Source of the DNA: DATHSY01 sp046729855
GTDB taxonomy: Bacteria > Actinomycetota > UBA4738 > HRBIN12
Reading direction: 5' to 3'
DNA length: 21,604 nt
Assembly: GCA_046729855.1 (NCBI GenBank)
Contig: JBKPHM010000096.1
Location: forward strand, 1-21,604
Shown: piece after piece, positions 19,176-21,604 of the stretch
How positions within the stretch are numbered: the stretch's first letter is position 1
How the letters are laid out: every line of letters begins with the position of its first letter
Made by a program: the position numbers and the translations under genes
The notes under the pieces: generated by a model
Told to the model about the DNA's origin: nothing
Seen by the model: the letters and a program-made list of their open reading frames with translations, nothing else
Databases searched by the model: none

Positions 19176-19331
19176 TCAGGCCGCCCTGCGGAAGCGTCTC
19201 TGCTGGCGAGCGGCGCGCCGGCGAGCGGCGACCTGTCGGTGCATCTCCTTGTCCTCGCACTCGGGGCACAGACCGATCGGCGAGGTACTCCGCGCACCGC
19301 ACAGGGTGCACGCCGTGAACAGGAGCCTCAT
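19176..19331 (-). CDS. 51-residue zinc-ribbon protein
   Basis: The frame runs from ATG 19329-19331 to the stop at 19176, with GGGAGG 9 nt upstream. The protein reads MRLLFTACTLCGARS near the N-terminus (Cys8, Cys11) and LCPECED (Cys22, Cys25): a CxxC-x10-CxxC zinc ribbon, then a basic Arg-rich helix (AARRRAARQQRRFRR). A short metal finger with a basic tail suggests nucleic-acid or ribosome association, but this is only an inference. It is a second tiny zinc ribbon in the window, unlike the one at 16863 in tail composition. It is divergent from the second GT9 gene. Its four-cysteine pattern and ribosome site support it. Confidence 0.68.
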   Translation of the reverse strand: MRLLFTACTLCGARSTSPIGLCPECEDKEMHRQVAARRRAARQQRRFRRAA

Positions 19332-19421
19332 GCGGGCAAACCTCCCTGGCCGGCGCGGCCGTCGCATCTCATGGCGCCAGACCCATACCCACGTTGGCTC
19401 GTCGCGAGTCGGCCGCGCGTC

Positions 19422-19446
19422 GTTTGCCGCGCGATCGCGCCGGATA
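19422..19446 (+). promoter_or_regulatory. Weak stress-type promoter candidate before the second GT9 gene
   Basis: GTTT 19422-19425, 16 nt spacer, GGATA 19442-19446 (followed by T). There is one mismatch to GGGTA. The predicted leader is about 130 nt to ATG 19587, or about 90 nt to the alternative GTG 19548. The remainder of 19332-19586 shows no gene. Confidence 0.3.
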
Positions 19447-19586
19447 TCTGGGGCCCATGTCGGCCCATCGAGCGGGTAGGCCGAGCGTGGAGGCGTGGCG
19501 CACGACCACGAGAGTCTCGCGCCCCACGCTCCGAGACGATCGCGTCCGTGACGGACCGGCCTGACGGCTCCTCCGTGCGGGCCGAC

Positions 19587-20579
19587 ATGCCACGCGACGT
19601 GCTCGTCCTGCGCGCCTTGCACCTCGGCGACCTGCTCCGGGCTGTGCCGGCGTTCCGCGCGATGCGGGCGGCGTGGCCCGATGCGAGGATCCGCCTGATC
19701 GGGCTCCCGTGGTCGCACGCGCTCGTGGCCCGGTTACCCGGATACCTCGACGATGCCTTGGAATTCCCAGGGTGGCCCGGCATCCCCGAATGCCCGTTCG
19801 ACGCCGTGCGCACGAGCGAGTTCGTGCAAGGCGCGAGGGCGGCGCCCGCCGATCTCGCGGTCCAGCTGCACGGCAGCGGGCACCACACGAACGCATTCGT
19901 CGCCCTTCTCGGGGCGCGACGCATGGCCGGCACGTTCCTCCCTGGCGATCCCTGTCCAGACCCCGAGACGTTCGTCGTGCACGACGAGAGCCTGTCCGAG
20001 GTCAGACGATGCCTGGCCGTCCTCGCGCGTGTCGGCGTCCGACCCGCCGGCGAGCACCTCGAGCTTCGGGTCCTCGGCGACGACGAGCGAGCGGCCGAGG
20101 CGGCGCTTGAGGACGTGGGGGCGCCACCCGCGGACCGTGACGGGTTCGTGATCGTCCACGCCGGCGGGCGGTCCTCGCGGCGCTGGCCGGCCGCCCAATT
20201 CGCCGTCGTCGCCGACGCGCTCGAACGGGACGTGCCGGTCGTGCTCACCGGGATGTCAGACGAGCGCGCCGTCGCAGACGAGGTCGTCGCGCGCATGAGC
20301 GGTCGAGCGATCGACCTGGTCGGAAGGACGTCGCTGGGCGCCTTGTTCGCGCTCGTCCGCCGCGCACGCGTCGTGGTGTGCAACGACACCGGCGTCTCCC
20401 ACGTGGCGGACGCTCTCGGCGTCCCCAGCGTCGTCCTTTACACAACGTCCGGACCCGCCCGGTGGGCGCCGGTCGACACCCGGCTGCACCGGGTCGTCCG
20501 CGCGGATGCAGCGGAGGCCGCGGACGTGATCTCCGAGGCTCTCGAGCTCATCAGCTCGCCGAGCGGATCTGCTCGATGA
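19587..20579 (+). CDS. GT9-family glycosyltransferase, heptosyltransferase-like (2)
   Basis: The protein has 330 residues from ATG 19587; an in-frame GTG at 19548 would add 13 residues and is possible because no ribosome site is clear at either. The N-terminus is DVLVLRALHLGDLLRAVPAF, the GT9 signature (Gly-Asp-x-Leu). The C-terminal domain has VIVHAGGRSSRRWPAAQFA, VLTGMSDERAVADEV, and VCNDTGVSHVADALGVPSVVLY. It lacks the Cys cluster of the first GT9. The gene is convergent with the HldE gene and overlaps its 3' end by 29 bp, which couples the two loci physically. I infer ADP-heptose as donor from this context; the acceptor is unknown. The usual GT9 length is about 330-350. Confidence 0.88.
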   Translation: MPRDVLVLRALHLGDLLRAVPAFRAMRAAWPDARIRLIGLPWSHALVARLPGYLDDALEFPGWPGIPECPFDAVRTSEFVQGARAAPADLAVQLHGSGHHTNAFVALLGARRMAGTFLPGDPCPDPETFVVHDESLSEVRRCLAVLARVGVRPAGEHLELRVLGDDERAAEAALEDVGAPPADRDGFVIVHAGGRSSRRWPAAQFAVVADALERDVPVVLTGMSDERAVADEVVARMSGRAIDLVGRTSLGALFALVRRARVVVCNDTGVSHVADALGVPSVVLYTTSGPARWAPVDTRLHRVVRADAAEAADVISEALELISSPSGSAR

Positions 20580-21603
20580 TGCCGGTCGTCGACGTGTCGT
20601 GCACGTATCCGAGGATCACGACGCGGCCGCCCAGGCGTTCGACGACCTCGTGCTCGGGAAGCATCTCCGCGATGTAATCGCCGCCCTTGACGAACACGTC
20701 GGGGCCGATCCGTTCGATCAGGGCCGCCGGGGTGTCCTCCTCGAACGGCACGATGTGGTCCACGCACGAAAGCGCCGCCAGGACGTCGGCGCGGTCCTCG
20801 AGCCGGTTGATCGGACGCTCGGGTCCCTTCAATCGCCTCATGCTCGCGTCGGAGTTGAGCCCGACGATCAGAACGTCGCCGAGCGTCTTCGCCTGGTTGA
20901 GGTACGTCACGTGACCGCGGTGCAGGATGTCGAAGCAGCCGTTCGTGAAGACGATCGTCTTCCCGTCCGCCCGGTACCCCTCCGCGAGCGTGGCCGCCGC
21001 GTCGCGGTCGGCCACGACGCGTTCGGACGAGCCGAGCCGTTGCGCGATCTGGCGCCACGAACATGCCGTGGTCCCATCCGACTCGACGACGACCGATGCC
21101 GCGACCGAGGCGAGCTCGACGGCGGTGACGGCGTCCGCCCCCGCGGCGAGCGAGATCGCGAGCGTCGCGGTGAACGTGTCGCCGGCGCCCGCGGCCCTCG
21201 AGCTCGCGGCCGGGCGAGCGAAGGTCCGGTACGCGTCTCGGCCGGCCTCGAGCAGGGCGGCGCCCTCGGCGTCCAGCGTGACGACGGTCATGCGCGCCCC
21301 CGTCAGCGCCTGGAGCGCGTCTGCGCACGCGGCCACGGCCTCGAATCGCCCGTCGCCGACGTCGCCCAGCCCGAGGAGCCGCGCGGCCTCGGCGAAGTTC
21401 GGCGTGGCGGCCGTGACCCCGACGCTGCGGAAGCGTCCGGGGTCCTTCGCGTCGACCACGAGGACGCGCGGCGCCGAGCCCTGGAGCCGGCCGAGCGCGT
21501 CGATGACGGCCGGCGTGAGGATCCCATAGCCGTAGTCCGAGACGATCACCGCGTCGGGGGGGGGCGGCCCCCCCCCCCCCCCCGCCCCCCCCACCGCCCC
21601 GCG
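20551..21603 (-). CDS. hldE: HldE: heptose-7-phosphate kinase / heptose-1-phosphate adenylyltransferase, 5' end truncated
   Basis: The frame runs from the right edge to the TGA at 20551 (a second TGA follows). The N-terminal ribokinase-like domain is partly missing: visible parts are DAVIVSDYGYGILTPAVIDAL, TPNFAEAARLLG and the catalytic AAGAGDTF (about 21174-21200). The C-terminal cytidylyltransferase-like domain has TNGCFDILHRGHVTYL (HxGH type, HRGH at 20911-20922), VGLNSDASMRRLKGPERPIN and VKGGDYI. The enzyme phosphorylates D-glycero-beta-D-manno-heptose-7-phosphate and later adds AMP to the 1-phosphate. Upstream of about 21556 the sequence turns into a G/C homopolymer and should not be trusted as protein. 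It belongs functionally with the GT4-GmhA and GmhB genes 9-15 kb away. Confidence 0.9.
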   Translation of the reverse strand, partial: RGAVGGAGGGGGPPPPDAVIVSDYGYGILTPAVIDALGRLQGSAPRVLVVDAKDPGRFRSVGVTAATPNFAEAARLLGLGDVGDGRFEAVAACADALQALTGARMTVVTLDAEGAALLEAGRDAYRTFARPAASSRAAGAGDTFTATLAISLAAGADAVTAVELASVAASVVVESDGTTACSWRQIAQRLGSSERVVADRDAAATLAEGYRADGKTIVFTNGCFDILHRGHVTYLNQAKTLGDVLIVGLNSDASMRRLKGPERPINRLEDRADVLAALSCVDHIVPFEEDTPAALIERIGPDVFVKGGDYIAEMLPEHEVVERLGGRVVILGYVHDTSTTGIIEQIRSAS

Positions 21604-21604
21604 G
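21556..21604. other. G/C homopolymer tract at the contig edge, probable assembly artefact
   Basis: A run of 9 G (21556-21564), a short break, 16 C (21568-21583), then 8 C (21585-21592) and more C replace the expected start-side sequence of the hldE kinase domain. The reading frame gives only Gly/Pro runs here, unlike any ribokinase. This points to a sequencing or assembly fault, or to a poor contig end. Confidence 0.7.

Noticed and set aside
19386..19391. GGGTAT on the minus strand upstream of the 51-residue zinc-ribbon gene
   Set aside because: No GTT-type -35 lies 14-17 nt upstream, so it was not counted as a stress promoter.
18642..19586. Upstream extension of the second GT9 frame
   Set aside because: The frame is open, but the extra ~315 codons are low-complexity Arg/Pro/Ala and overlap the YihY and zinc-ribbon genes; GT9 homology begins at about 19587.
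1..21604. tRNA, rRNA, CRISPR array, insertion sequence or phage genes
   Set aside because: No cloverleaf-like region, spaced direct repeats, transposase or integrase motif was recognised on either strand by eye.

Overview
This is a 21.6 kb high-GC window with strong GTG/TTG start usage, tightly packed short operons and many actinobacterial families. Examples are CsbD, DUF5709-like and DUF2795-like proteins, an RsbU/RsbV/RsbW-type switch, and GGGTA-type stress promoters. It most likely comes from an actinomycete or a deep-branching actinobacterium. No tRNA, rRNA, CRISPR array or insertion sequence was seen. Both ends cut through genes, and the right end (about 21556-21604) is a G/C homopolymer tract that looks like a contig-end artefact.

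Layout. Positions 2-5566 hold the C-terminus of a TPR-rich regulator and an 11-residue-repeat helical protein. They also hold a lipoprotein lytic transglycosylase, a two-helix membrane protein, a Ca2+/H+ exchanger with a proline-rich leader ORF, a HExxH metallopeptidase, and a TraR/DksA-DUF5709-membrane mini-operon. Positions 5499-11704 (minus strand) are a heptose/glycan block: a GT4 glycosyltransferase fused to a GmhA-type sedoheptulose-7-phosphate isomerase, an SDR, a GT9 heptosyltransferase-like enzyme, a NodU/CmcH carbamoyltransferase and a GmhB phosphatase. Positions 11942-18858 are a stress block: CsbD, a multi-PAS/GAF/SpoIIE phosphatase translationally coupled to a STAS antagonist and a HATPase anti-sigma-like kinase, several small membrane or zinc-ribbon proteins, a nucleotidyltransferase and a YihY/BrkB membrane protein. 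Positions 19176-21603 hold another tiny zinc ribbon, a second GT9 enzyme and HldE (heptose-1-phosphate kinase/adenylyltransferase). Together the window encodes GmhA, HldE and GmhB, i.e. sedoheptulose-7-phosphate to ADP-D-glycero-D-manno-heptose, plus two candidate heptosyltransferases and a carbamoyl decorator. No HldD epimerase is visible.

The most interesting hidden structure is in the non-coding DNA. Seven sites match GTT(T/C)-N15/16-GGGTA, the promoter type of the SigB/SigF stress sigma family. Each sits in the correct orientation within about 60 nt of a real start codon. They precede the proline-rich ORF/exchanger, the metallopeptidase, the TraR operon, the carbamoyltransferase-GmhB pair, the GT4-GmhA operon, a zinc-ribbon ORF and the nucleotidyltransferase. 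Weaker variants precede several other genes. Because an RsbU/V/W-like partner switch lies in the middle, I infer that the window is largely one stress-sigma regulon that includes carbamoylated-heptose glycan synthesis. The sigma factor itself is not in the window.
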